A stretch of DNA of 35,467 nt from an uncultured Myxococcales bacterium. GTDB lineage: Bacteria > Myxococcota_A > UBA9042. This document shows, piece by piece, positions 1-10,200 of the stretch (its first letter is position 1; each line of letters opens with the position of its first letter). The translations under genes were made by a program, and so were the position numbers. The DNA is taken from NCBI GenBank assembly GCA_937915965.1, contig CALGHC010000490.1:1-35467 (forward strand). The letters are read 5' to 3'. The notes beneath the pieces were generated by a model that was not told where the DNA came from, did not search any database, and saw only the letters and a program-made list of their open reading frames with translations.

Positions 1-23
1 CAGCCGCTCTGTTTCGTCGGCGC

Positions 24-90
24 CCGGCTCGGCTCGGCTCGCCTGCGCCCCGGCTCGCCTCGGCTCGGCTCGCCTGTGCCCCGGCTCGTC
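24..90. repeat. Imperfect GGCTC-rich tandem repeat upstream of lspA
   Basis: The stretch is made of GGCTC/GCCTC pentamers organised in a larger imperfect unit of roughly 31 bp. Each unit begins CCGGCTCG and ends CTCGCCTG followed by GCGCC or GTGCC; a third partial copy begins CCGGCTCGTCC. The rest of the leader up to the lspA start at 226 shows no recognisable gene. The in-frame extension of lspA upstream from 226 to 76 has no LspA similarity and is treated as non-coding. Confidence 0.6.
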
Positions 91-225
91 CATCCTGGGG
101 CTCGGCTTGCCCCTGCTACTTCGATTGACGCGATCCAACCGCCCACCTACCCTCTGCGTGCCTTCACGTTGCCCTCCCGCGCGGTCCTCTCTCCGCGACG
201 GCACGAGCCGCCGAAGACGGATCCG

Positions 226-1131
226 ATGTCGCCACCCACACCGCGCACCCGTTGGCTGGTTCTTGCGCTTGCGCTCTGCGTGACTGGCGTGGACCTGTGG
301 ACCAAGCAGCTCGTCGTCGACCATCTCGCCAGTCCCAGCCACCCGATCGCCGTCACTGGCACCGCTCCGACCGTGGCCGCGCGCCTGGCCGAACGCGGCC
401 TGAGCCGCGACGCAGTCGATGCCGCTGTCGCTGCGCGCCTGGTTTGGCGCTACCGCCCTGCGCCGGCGTTCGCTGTCGACCGACCGATCGACGACGAGAT
501 CGCCCACCTGCAGTTGCTCGCCCTCGCCGGCACCCGCCTGCCCGCACCGCGCCGCCTGCGCATCGATCCGGCCGCAGGAGCGTTCGACCTCGGCCACGCC
601 GTCATGACCTCGTTCGGCGTCGACCGCGCGACCGCGGCTCGGATGCTCGACGGCGAATTGTGGCGGCCCGAGGCCCCCGTGCGCGCCGCAGACGAGCCCG
701 TCGCAGCCGACGAGACCCTGGTCTTGCTGCTGCACGAGGCCGAGCTGGTCCCCGGCTTCATGAAGCTGGTCTACGCGGAAAACCCCGGCGCCGCGTGGAG
801 TTTCCTTCACAACGCCAACCCCACGTTCCGACTGATCTTCTTCTCGCTTGTCTCGACGATCGCCGCCCTCGCCATGCTGTGGGCGATCTGGACCGGCTGG
901 ATGGGCAGCCCCCTGGCCACCTGGGCGCTGGGCGCTGTGCTCGGCGGCGCGCTGGGCAACCTGGTCGACCGTCTTCGCTTTCGGGTCGTCATCGACTTCG
1001 TCTTGAACTACGTCGGCGATCTGCGCTGGCCCGTCTACAATGTCGCCGACATCGGCATCACCGTCGGCGTCGCCCTCATCGTCGTCGAGCTGATTCGCAA
1101 TCGTCCTGCGACTGGCGAGACCGCCGACTGA
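226..1131 (+). CDS. lspA: Lipoprotein signal peptidase (signal peptidase II), with enlarged periplasmic segment
   Basis: Cleaves the signal peptide of diacylglyceryl-modified prolipoproteins in the inner membrane. The 301-residue protein shows TM1 with DLWTKQLV (about 23-30), NPGAAWSF (186-193), GNLVDR (244-249), VVIDF (Asp257) and YNVADIGITVG (Asp275). Asp257 and Asp275 correspond to the catalytic dyad of the family, and the remaining membrane segments are present. I chose the ATG at 226 because the 50 codons upstream have no signal or family character; the ribosome site is weak. Typical LspA is about 160-170 residues. Here about 155 residues separate the TK of TM1 from NPGAAWSF, where around 30 are usual, so an extra soluble segment of about 130 residues sits in the periplasmic region near the active site. 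It is the first gene of a cassette with lgt, cdsA and lipB. Confidence 0.93.
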   Translation: MSPPTPRTRWLVLALALCVTGVDLWTKQLVVDHLASPSHPIAVTGTAPTVAARLAERGLSRDAVDAAVAARLVWRYRPAPAFAVDRPIDDEIAHLQLLALAGTRLPAPRRLRIDPAAGAFDLGHAVMTSFGVDRATAARMLDGELWRPEAPVRAADEPVAADETLVLLLHEAELVPGFMKLVYAENPGAAWSFLHNANPTFRLIFFSLVSTIAALAMLWAIWTGWMGSPLATWALGAVLGGALGNLVDRLRFRVVIDFVLNYVGDLRWPVYNVADIGITVGVALIVVELIRNRPATGETAD

Positions 1132-1190
1132 CGGTCGCCGCCTCGCCGCTCTCTGTGGTCCGCTGTGGTCGCGCAGTTCTTCGCTGGATC

Positions 1191-1240
1191 GCTCTTCAGC
1201 TCTTCGCTCTTCGCTCTTCGCTCTTCGCTCTTCGCTCTTC
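1191..1240. repeat. Heptanucleotide tandem repeat GCTCTTC
   Basis: One GCTCTTC followed by an extra A, then six perfect contiguous copies of the 7-bp unit from 1199 to 1240. It lies in the 134-bp gap between lspA and lgt and ends about 25 bp before the lgt start. A 7-bp unit shifts frame with each copy, so it is not coding; copy number could vary between strains. Confidence 0.9.
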
Positions 1241-1265
1241 GCTGGTTCGCTCGACACGAGGCCCC

Positions 1266-2252
1266 GTGCACCCATCCTTTGACCTCGGCTTCACGTCCCT
1301 GCCGGCCTACTTCAGCTTGCTGATGTTCGGCTTCACCCTCGCCGTCCTGCTCGCCCACCGCGAGGGCGCGCGCCGCGGCATGGACGGCAACTCGATCCTC
1401 GACCTGGGCCTCCTCATGATGGTCTGCGGTCTGGTCGGCTCGCGCGTCCTGCACGTGCTCGCCGATGGCCACTTCTGGGACTACGTACACCTGTGCACGG
1501 ACCCATCCCAGGTCGCCGGCCTCGCCCTGGGCGGCGGCCGCCGCTGTGTCGACGACGCCCAGTGTCTGCAAGCCGGCCTCGGCGATCTCTGCGAAGCCTC
1601 GACGGGCCTGTGCCGCCAGGCCCAGGACTGCCTGCGTGTCGCTAAGATCTGGTACGGCGGCTACGTCTATTACGGTGGCCTCCTGCTCGCCGTTCCGGTC
1701 GGAATCTGGTTCGTGCGCCGGCGGCGGATGTCGCTGTGGGCGATGGGCGATCTGGCTGGTTTCGGCATTCCGCTTGGCCTGGTCTTTGGTCGTCTGGGCT
1801 GCTACCTCGCCGGCTGCTGCTTCGGTGGCACCTGCGCCAGCCCCCCCGGCATCGCATTTCCGCGTTGGTCGCCCGCGTGGCACGCCCACCTCGACGCCCA
1901 CCTGATCCCCGCGACCGCGGCCGCCTCGCTGCCGGTGCACCCCACCCAACTCTACGAGGCCATCTTCTCCCTGGTCATATGCCTCTGGCTGTGGCGCCGC
2001 CATCACCGCGGCGTTCGATTCCTAGGCGAGAATTTCTTCCTTTTCATCGGCTCCTATGCTGTGTTTCGCTTCAGCGTCGAGTTCATCCGCGCCGACGAGC
2101 GTGGCGCGTGGCTCGGGGGCCTGCTCAGCACATCACAGCTGATCAGCGTGCCCCTCTTCGCTTGGGCCGCGTGGGTACTGCTGCGCGGTCGAGCGTGGCC
2201 CCACGAACCGGCGCTGCCTGGCGCCGATAGCGACGCCGCGACGGAGGACTGA
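1266..2252 (+). CDS. lgt: Prolipoprotein diacylglyceryl transferase with cysteine-rich insert
   Basis: Transfers diacylglycerol from phosphatidylglycerol to the lipobox cysteine, the step before LspA. In 328 residues it has GRLGCYLAGCCFGG (175-188, holding the essential Arg of the GRxGN-type motif), HPTQLYE (225-231) and FRFSVEFIR (267-275), all standard Lgt signatures, among several membrane segments. The GTG at 1266 was chosen because it includes the whole first membrane helix; the open frame extends far upstream but without family similarity, and an ATG at 1323 would cut that helix. Residues about 77-122 form an insert with six cysteines (77, 94, 100, 109, 116, 122) of pattern CVDDAQC, resembling a small disulfide knot, just before KIWYGGYVYYGG. 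It is followed after 4 bp by cdsA. Confidence 0.93.
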   Translation: MHPSFDLGFTSLPAYFSLLMFGFTLAVLLAHREGARRGMDGNSILDLGLLMMVCGLVGSRVLHVLADGHFWDYVHLCTDPSQVAGLALGGGRRCVDDAQCLQAGLGDLCEASTGLCRQAQDCLRVAKIWYGGYVYYGGLLLAVPVGIWFVRRRRMSLWAMGDLAGFGIPLGLVFGRLGCYLAGCCFGGTCASPPGIAFPRWSPAWHAHLDAHLIPATAAASLPVHPTQLYEAIFSLVICLWLWRRHHRGVRFLGENFFLFIGSYAVFRFSVEFIRADERGAWLGGLLSTSQLISVPLFAWAAWVLLRGRAWPHEPALPGADSDAATED

Positions 2253-2256
2253 GACA

Positions 2257-3117
2257 ATGGTGGTGCGCGTCGTCACGGGGTTGGTGCTCGCGCCGCTGGT
2301 CATCTGGCTGGTGCTCTTCTCGCCTCAATGGGCTGGGCTCCTCTTCTTTGGTCTCATCGCCTGGTTGGGCACCGACGAGCTGCTGCGGATGTGGCCCGAG
2401 AACGGTCGCCTCGGTCGCCTCCTCGGCTGTTTCGGGGCCGCCCTCGTCGCCGTCTGGCCGGCAATCGACGCAACGACCCTGCTGGCGATCTTCGCGCTGG
2501 TCCCCGTGCTGCTGCTCGCGGCGAGCCTGCTCGACGCGGACGATCTCGATGTCGCCGTCAAGCGGGCGACCAGCAGCGTGCTCGCGATCGGCTACGTCGG
2601 CCTGATGTGCGCGACCCTCGTCGCGATCTGGCAACTCGATGGTCCGATCGTCCCTGCTGGCGCTCCCCAACCCGCCGCCGCTGGGATCGGCCTGGGCAGC
2701 TATACGTTTGGCCGTGGCGCCGTCATGTTCCTGCTCGTCGCGGTCTTCTGTGGCGACACTGGCGCGTATTTCACTGGCCGGACCCTGGGCCGCCACAAGC
2801 TCTTCGCCGCCGTCAGCCCAAAGAAGACCGTCGAGGGCGCGATCGGTGGCCTCGTCGCCTCGACCTTCGGTGGCTGGGCCGCGGCATTGGTCGTCCTGCC
2901 GGCACTGGGCCACGTCGAGGCGCTCGCGATCGGCGGTTTGTGTGGCCTCGTTGGTCAGATCGGCGATCTCACCGAGTCGCTCTTCAAACGCGCCCACAAC
3001 ACCAAGGACAGCGGTCGCCTGCTTCCCGGTCACGGTGGCGTGCTCGATCGCCTCGACGGCGTCCTCTTCGCCGCCCCCGTGCTGTACGCTTGGTTGGTGT
3101 TGCTGCGGGTCGGTTGA
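2257..3117 (+). CDS. cdsA: Phosphatidate cytidylyltransferase (CDP-diacylglycerol synthase)
   Basis: Makes CDP-diacylglycerol from CTP and phosphatidic acid in the inner membrane, the precursor of phosphatidylglycerol that Lgt uses as lipid donor. The 286-residue protein is mostly hydrophobic with multiple membrane helices. It ends with the complete CDS family signature at residues 241-267: SLFKR, then four residues, KD, then GRLLPGHGGVLDRLD. The earlier GDTGAYFTGRTLGRHK (166-181) and SPKKTVEGAIGG (187-198) blocks are also family-typical. The ATG lies 4 bp after the lgt stop and the stop is 6 bp before the lipB start, so the four genes are probably one transcript. Confidence 0.95.
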   Translation: MVVRVVTGLVLAPLVIWLVLFSPQWAGLLFFGLIAWLGTDELLRMWPENGRLGRLLGCFGAALVAVWPAIDATTLLAIFALVPVLLLAASLLDADDLDVAVKRATSSVLAIGYVGLMCATLVAIWQLDGPIVPAGAPQPAAAGIGLGSYTFGRGAVMFLLVAVFCGDTGAYFTGRTLGRHKLFAAVSPKKTVEGAIGGLVASTFGGWAAALVVLPALGHVEALAIGGLCGLVGQIGDLTESLFKRAHNTKDSGRLLPGHGGVLDRLDGVLFAAPVLYAWLVLLRVG

Positions 3118-3123
3118 TCGGCC

Positions 3124-3936
3124 GTGGCACCGAAGCCCGATGAATCGCGGGCACCCAAGCCCGATGCGCCTACGCCTGACGAACCGGGAGAAGCGCGAAC
3201 GCCAGCGCCTGCCGTTGGGCTGCTCAGCGGGCTGCCCTGCACCTTCTCTGGTCGGCTCGACTTTGCTGAAGCCACCGCCCGCAACGCCGCGATGGTCGCG
3301 GCGGTTGCCGCCGGCGCCAGCGGCTCCGTGCTGCTCTTCGAGCCCGCCGCGCCGGTCTTCACCCTCGGCCGGCGTGCCCGCGAAGGCGCCGATCGTGCCG
3401 CCCTCGCCGCCACGGTGGCCCTGTGCGCCGCGCGCGGCATCGACATCCTCGAGGTCGACCGCGGCGGCTTGGGGACGCTTCATCTGCCAGGCCAGCTGGT
3501 TGTCTTCGTCGCGGTGCCCTGCGGTCGCGCCCAGATCGCCGCTCTGGTCGACGAGCTGCTCGCCACCGCCCAGCGAACCGCCGCGGCGCTGGGCGTCCCC
3601 TCGGTCGTCGGCGCAGAGGACCGAATCGGCCTGTGGCATCCGACCGGCAAACTCGCCAGCATTGGACTGCGGCACGCCATCGGGGTTGCCCGCCACGGGC
3701 TGGCACTCGGCGTCGACCTGCCGGCGGCGGCAAGCGATGGCCTCCTGTTGTGTGGGCTGCCCGACGCCCATCTCACCTCGGTCGCTGCCTGTCTCGGCGC
3801 GAGATCGCCGCTTTCAGTCGCGGCGCTGGCAGCCCGATTTGCGGCCGAAGCGGGCCTCGTCGTCATGCTGCCCCACGGTGGCCCGTTCCCGCCCGCTCTC
3901 GCGCCGGCGCGCCCCTCGCCCCGGCCCAAGCGATGA
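3124..3936 (+). CDS. lipB: Lipoyl(octanoyl) transferase
   Basis: Transfers octanoyl groups from acyl carrier protein to lipoyl-dependent enzyme domains in the cytoplasm. Family blocks in the 270-residue product are VDRGGLGTLHLPGQLVVF (111-128, equivalent to RGGxxTxHxPGQL), GKLASIGLR (175-183, catalytic-site Lys176) with HGLALGV, and LLCGLPDAHLTSV (208-220) with the acyl-accepting Cys210. The start is GTG at 3124, 6 bp after cdsA; no better start precedes the conserved core. The first 30 residues are a Pro/Ala/Asp-rich tail with a repeated APKPDE-like motif not usual for LipB. The neighbours are lipid enzymes, but no lipoyl synthase (lipA) is in view. Confidence 0.88.
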   Translation: MAPKPDESRAPKPDAPTPDEPGEARTPAPAVGLLSGLPCTFSGRLDFAEATARNAAMVAAVAAGASGSVLLFEPAAPVFTLGRRAREGADRAALAATVALCAARGIDILEVDRGGLGTLHLPGQLVVFVAVPCGRAQIAALVDELLATAQRTAAALGVPSVVGAEDRIGLWHPTGKLASIGLRHAIGVARHGLALGVDLPAAASDGLLLCGLPDAHLTSVAACLGARSPLSVAALAARFAAEAGLVVMLPHGGPFPPALAPARPSPRPKR

Positions 3937-4187
3937 ATGAACAACTGCTTGCCTTGCAGTGCTTGCTTTGCTACCGTCTGCTGTCTGAGGACTACCAGCG
4001 TCCGCCCCCCCAATGACGCTGGTGATCAAAGTGTTCCGAGTCGAGGCAAGGGTATGTGCCGCTCCTCCCCGGTCGTTCCCACGCCTGAGACGGTAGACGC
4101 GGACTGGTTGTCGGTTCGAAATGGCGCCGCGATCCCCTGCACTGCGTCGAAACGATGGCCCGGAAGGCCAACGGGTCATTCGTTCGT

Positions 4188-4194
4188 TAGGAGG
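4188..4194 (+). promoter_or_regulatory. Shine-Dalgarno site that fixes the giant-gene start
   Basis: TAGGAGG ends 6 bases before the ATG at 4201. A second in-frame ATG at 4195 directly abuts this site and has no room for a ribosome, so 4201 is the better start. The open frame reaches back to 3937, but that 264-bp segment between lipB and this site reads as non-coding and I see no gene or clear promoter in it. Confidence 0.75.
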
Positions 4195-4200
4195 ATGGGT

Positions 4201-7200
4201 ATGCGGAACGAGCACCTCACTCGCGCGCTCCGCGTTGCGTTGGTTCTCTTTGCCTTCGTAGCAGCGAGCTGCGCAGAGCAAGAACCCGACGCAGCGTCTC
4301 CAGGACTGTTGACGGACTACGCCGCCGGCGTCGATGCCGAGTTCGGCGTCGAAGCCTTCGCGCTTGGTTCACCAGCGCTGGGTGTCAGCAATCCGGGTCC
4401 TTTGGCCTTGTTCCCGATCGAATCGGGCGGCTCGGCCAACATCGACTTCGAGTTCACCGTCGACAGCTTCTCGCTCGGCAAGGTGAACTGCTACCTCGAT
4501 GGCGTCGCGGTTGGCTCGAGCAAGACCTCGCCGTACACCTTTGTCGCCGTGACGCTGGGCGTGCATACGCTCGGTTGCGTCCTCGCCGATGATGGTGGCA
4601 CCGAGCTGGTCAACGCCGAGGCGCGGGCCGTGGTTCAGGTCAAGGTGGTCGCCCCGTGCGCCGTGCCGAGCGACTGCGACGACGGCAACGCCTGTTCCCA
4701 GGAAGGCTGCACCGACGGCGAATGCACCTACAACATCGTCGGCACCTGCTGTGGTTCAAAGTTCGACTGCTCGGCGGGCGAGCTGTGCCTTGAGGCCAAC
4801 ACGCTCGACGCGCAGTGCTCGACCTGCGTGGGCGACCTCGACTGCGACGACGAAGAGAGCTGCACCACCGACAAATGCGACCTCAGCGGCGAGAAGGGCG
4901 TCTGCTCCAACAAGAAGTCCAACCCCGAGTGCTGCTCGACGGCGGGCGATCCTTGTGACGACACGCTCAGCTGCACGATCGACTCCTGCAACGTCCTCGA
5001 CGGCGTGTGCGAGCACGTCAAGCCCGAGGGCGCGTGCTGCACCGCGGCCGAGTGCGTCTCCGGCGACACCTGCAAGGTCGGCGACTGCGTCGACAACGAG
5101 TGCCGCTACGGCCCCGACAACTCGAAGCCGGACTGCTGTTCCGCGCAGAGCAACCCAGACTGCGACGACGACTACTACTGTTCGCTCGACTACTGCGATC
5201 AGCCCCAAGCCGGTGGTTGGACCCAGTGCCGCCACGAGGCCGACCCCGACAAGCCGATCTGCTGCGACATCACCAAGCCCGTCGGCGAGTGCGTCGACGG
5301 CGAGGCCTGCACCTTCGACTTCTGCGAGAACTGGGAGTGCTACCACCAGCAGGTCGAGGAATGCTGCACGGCCAACGAACAGTGCGACGACGCCAAGTTC
5401 TGCACCGATGACCTGTGCGCGCTGGCTCCAGATGCCGTGGAGGGCGACACGGGCTCGTGCCTGCACGAATGGCAGCCCGGCTGCTGCATGGACACCCCTG
5501 ACTGCGACGACGGCAAGTTCTGTACGTTGCAGAGCTGCCAACCGGGCACGTTCACCTGCGTCTACGGCAAGCCCGACGCCACGTGCTGTGACGACGTCAG
5601 CGAGTGTGATGACGGCAAGTTCTGCACGGCCAAAGCCTGCGTGAACCACAGCTGCGTCTTTGGACAGGACAACTTCAAGCCCGGTTGCTGCGATGACGTC
5701 GCGGATTGCGACGACGACAACGCTTGCACCATCGACACCTGCGACAACGAGACCACCCAGTGCGTTCACATCGACGTCGAGGACGCGGAGTGCTGCAACA
5801 CCGCGCTCGACTGCGATGACGGCGACTGCACCACCGACGACTTCTGCGACGCCAGCGACAAGTGCGTCTACAAGCCCTCCCTGGGCAAGTGCGCCGAGGC
5901 GACCGCCGCGATCGACTGCGACGACGGCGTCCCCTGCACGATCGACGCCTGCGTGGTTGTCGACGGTTGCGGCACCTGCCAGTACGCCAGCGACCCGACC
6001 TGCTGCGACGGCGACATCGACTGCGATGACGACAAGGTGTGCACCACCGATGTCTGCACGGACAACGTCTGCAGCCACGACGGCACCGCGGACTGCTGCC
6101 TGGACGACCAGGACGCCCTGACCGCTTGCGACGACAACAACGCATGCACCACGGAGTACTGCGTCAACAACACCTGCCGGCACACGGCTCCCGCCGGCGG
6201 CTGCTGCGCCAGCGTCGACGACTGCACGCCCGACGGCTGCTCGACGGCCTCTTGCAAGAACATTGTCAATGGCATCGGCGCATGTGAGTACGTGACCAAG
6301 GAAGATTGCACCTGTACGCAGTTGGACTACGCCACCGTCTGCGATGACAACAACCCGTGCACGGTCGAGGGCTGCTCGGACTTTGGTGATTGCCAGCACA
6401 GCGCCCTGGACGGCTGCTGCCTCGACAAGTTCGACTGCGACGATGGCGTGCCCTGCACGTACGACGCTTGCATCTTCAACGAGTGCCTGAACTACGAAGC
6501 CGCGGGCGGCGACGCGCCGCTGTGCTGCACCGTCGAGACCGAGGCGGTCGACTGCGCGTATCTCAACGCCGAATGCGCCAACGGCAAGTGCATCGAGCAG
6601 CCCGACGGCACGCGCGCTTGCGTCGCGGTCGAGAAGGCTACCTGCACCGTCGACATCGGCTACTGCCAGGACTTCGAGGGCGGCGACAGCCTCAAGGCGA
6701 TGGGCTGGAATCCGAACGACCTCGCAGGCTCGGCCTCGGGCAACTGGGGCCTCGGTACCGCCGGTGGCCTCGGCCCCGACCAGAACGCGCGCCTGACCTG
6801 GACGCCGACCAAGGTCAACTTCGACACCTGCCTGCAGTCTCCGGTCATCCAGGCGGCTGGCGCGGACACGGTGACGATCCAGTTCGACCGCGAGTTTGTG
6901 CTCAACGTGGGCGACCTCGACGCGATCTACGTGCTGGGCTCCCTCGACGGCGAGAACGTCGACTGGACCAACTCGCTGACCGTCGACATCGTTCCCAAGC
7001 CACAGAACTTCGGTCCCGAGACCTACGACCTGAAGCTGCCCTCCGAGCTGAGCGGCTCCAATGGCCTGCGCCTGGCGTTCTGCGCGGCCGGTCCGAGCAC
7101 CTTCAACCTCACGCGCTTCGCGGTCGACAACATCTGCGTCGTCAAGGGTACCGCGCCGACCTTCACCCAGTGCCCGGCCAACCAGACCGTCGAGGTGAAC

Positions 7201-10200
7201 CAGACGGCGCTGATCCCGATCAAGGCGCTCGACTCAGACATCGCCGATATCATTTCGTTCTCCCTGGTCAAGGCGCCGAGCTTCGTCAAGCTCACGTCGG
7301 CCCTGTACTTCTGGCTGGACGAGTCGTGGAACGCGAACCTGACGATCGCACCGGACGATCTGGCCCAGGTCGGCGAGCACGAGGTGACCATCAAGGTCTC
7401 GGACGGCTACCTCTACAAGCTGTGCACGTTCAAGGTCACCGTGACCTACCAGGGCGGCGTCCTCATCTGGAAGCCCTCCGAGGTCCCAGAGGGCAACGCG
7501 ACGCCGGTGAAGGAAGCGGTCATCGATCTCGGCAAGTTCGCCCAGATCGTCGACGACATCTCGCTGTACCCCGACCTCACCAAGTTCGACGCCGTGTTCG
7601 TGCTGCTTGGCGTCTATCCCTACAACCACGTGCTGGTCGAGGGCGAAGTCAACGGTCTGAAGCTCTATCTCGCCAAGGGCGGCAAGCTCTACATGGAAGG
7701 CGGCGAGACCTGGTTCTTCGATAACCCGACCACGCTGCACGCCTTCTTCAAGGTCACCGGCGACGTGGACGAGTCGCCGGCGGGCGTCACCGGGCCACTC
7801 GATGGCTACGCGGCCTACGCCGACGTCAACGTGACTCCGACCAAGCACTTCCAGTGGAACTACAGCCAGGACTTTGACTGGAACAACGCCAACGACCTCA
7901 TCAAGGCAAAGACGACCGTCCAGCGTACCCGCAAGATCCTGCAGTCCAGCGGTGGGCAGGTGTTCACGACTCAGGTGGGCCACGATGACCTGATCGCGAA
8001 GTACCGATCCATCGGCTCGTCGATCCTCTTTGGTGGTGTGCTTCCGGGCCCGCTCGACACGGCCGGCGACATGATGGAGCGGATCTTCTGGTTCTTCGAC
8101 AACGGTTTCGTCGATTGCACCAAGCACAGCGACTGCGACGATGGCAACGACTGCACCGACGACATCTGCCAGGACGGCGAGTGCAGCAGCGCCAACACCT
8201 GCCTGTGCCAGGGGCTGGCCGGGCCAGAGTGCAACGGCGCCGCGCTGACCAAGCTGATCACCAACGGCGGCGGCTCGACCGACGTCGTCGACAGCTACTC
8301 TTGCGATCCTGGCGTGTGGCTCGGCAAGGAGTCCGCGTTCGCCTACAAGAGCGACGACTCGCGCCAGGTTAGCGTCCAGCTCAGCAACATCTCGAACACC
8401 AACGCGCGGATCTTCATCCTGCGCGAAACCGAGAAGGGCTGCGACCCGACCAACTGCATCGTCTCCGGCAGCGACAGCGTCGACTTCACGGCCGTCGGTG
8501 GCGTGCAGTTCTACATCGTCGTCGACGTGCCCGGTCAGGCCGAGACTGCACAGTTCGACATGGCTCTGACGTGCGCCGACCCGGAGATCTGCGACAACGG
8601 CGTCGACGACAACGCCAACGGCCTGATCGACTGCGCTGACCTTGGCTCGTGCTGCGGCGACGCGGCCTGCGCCGAGACCTGCGACGGCATCGACGACGAC
8701 TGCGACGGCCAGGTCGACGAGGACTGCGACGACGACGGCGACCAGTTCTGCGACGCCTCGATGGTCGTGAAGGGTACGCCGGCGATCTGCGTCAAGGGCG
8801 GCGGCGACTGCGAGGACCTCGACGGCACGGTCAACCCGAGCTCGGTCGAGATCTGCCTCAACGGCAAGGACGACAACTGCAGCGGCAGCCCGGACGAAGA
8901 GAACGCTGACGGCTGCGTGCAGTACTACAGCGATCTGGACTCCGACGAGTACGGCACCGGCGCGCCGAAGTGCTTGTGCGCGCCCAGCGGCAGCTACAAG
9001 GCGCTCGCCGGCGGCGACTGCAACGACGCCAACAAGAACGTCAACCCGGGCACGACTGAGCAGTGCGACACCGAGGATGACGACAACTGCGACGGCTCGA
9101 ATAACGATCTCAACGCCGACGGCTGCAGCAACTTCTACACCGATCTAGACGACGACCTGTGGGGCACGACGCCGTTCAAGTGCATCTGCGTCGCGGACGG
9201 CGTCTTCAAGTCCGGCAAGCCGGGCGACTGCAACGAGTCGGACGCCAGCATCAACCCCGGCATGGCCGAGAGCTGCAACAACATCGACGACAACTGCAAT
9301 GGTCAGATCGATGAAGGCTGCGACGACGACGGCGACCTCTACTGCGACATCGATCCCGTCTATGCACCGCCGCCGGGCGGCGCGCCCGACATCTGCCCGA
9401 AGGGCCCAGGCGACACCGACGACACCGACCCGTCGATCAATCCCGAGGGAATCGAGATCTGCGACGGCCAGGACAACGACTCCAACGGCCAGGTCGACGA
9501 GGGCTGCGACGACGACAGCGACGGCTTCTGCGACACCGCCATGATCACCATCGGCACGCCGCCGTCCTGTCCCGGCGGCGGCGGCGACTGCAACGACACG
9601 GACGAGCTGGTCAACCCAGCGGTCAAGGAAGAGTGCAACACCGTCTACGACGACAACTGCAACGGATCAATCAACGATCTCAATGCCTTGAACTGCACCC
9701 CGTGGTTCCGCGATGCCGACATCGACCTGTGGGGCACCAGCGACAACAAGTGCCTGTGCTTCCCGGTCGGTCAGTACAGCGCGGTCAACCCCGGCGACTG
9801 CAACGACAGCGATCCGGTGATCAACCCGGCCGCGACCGAGATCTGCGACAACATCGACAACGACTGCGACGACCTGACTGACGAGGGCTGCGACGAGGAC
9901 GGTGACGAGTACTGCAACACCGAGATGGTCATCCTCGGCGTGCCGACCGTCTGTCCCAACGGCGCGGGCGACTGCAATGACAGCGACGCCACGGTCAACC
10001 CGTCGCGCATCGAGGTCTGCGCCAACGGCAAGGACGACAACTGCAACGGCACGCAGAACGATCAGGACGCCACCGGCTGTACCATCTACTACGTTGATGA
10101 GGACAGCGACACGTTCGGCACCACCTCGTCGAAGTGCTACTGCGAGCCTTTCGGTACGTTCAAGTCGACCAACAACGAGGACTGCGACGATGGCGTCGCG

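Noticed and set aside
252..1265. Upstream extension of the lgt open frame through lspA
   Set aside because: The product is Arg/Pro-rich out-of-frame reading of lspA; Lgt similarity begins only after the GTG at 1266.
2143..3771. A 542-codon antisense frame over cdsA and lipB
   Set aside because: Composition is charged and low-complexity and the opposite strand encodes two well-supported enzymes.
3937..4200. In-frame extension of the giant gene to 3937
   Set aside because: The 88 extra residues would bury the signal peptide, and a TAGGAGG site stands 6 bases before the ATG at 4201.
4756..6399. A 547-codon antisense open frame across the N-terminal Cys repeats
   Set aside because: Same cause as above; Val/Ala-rich shadow of a repetitive sense sequence with no recognisable domain.
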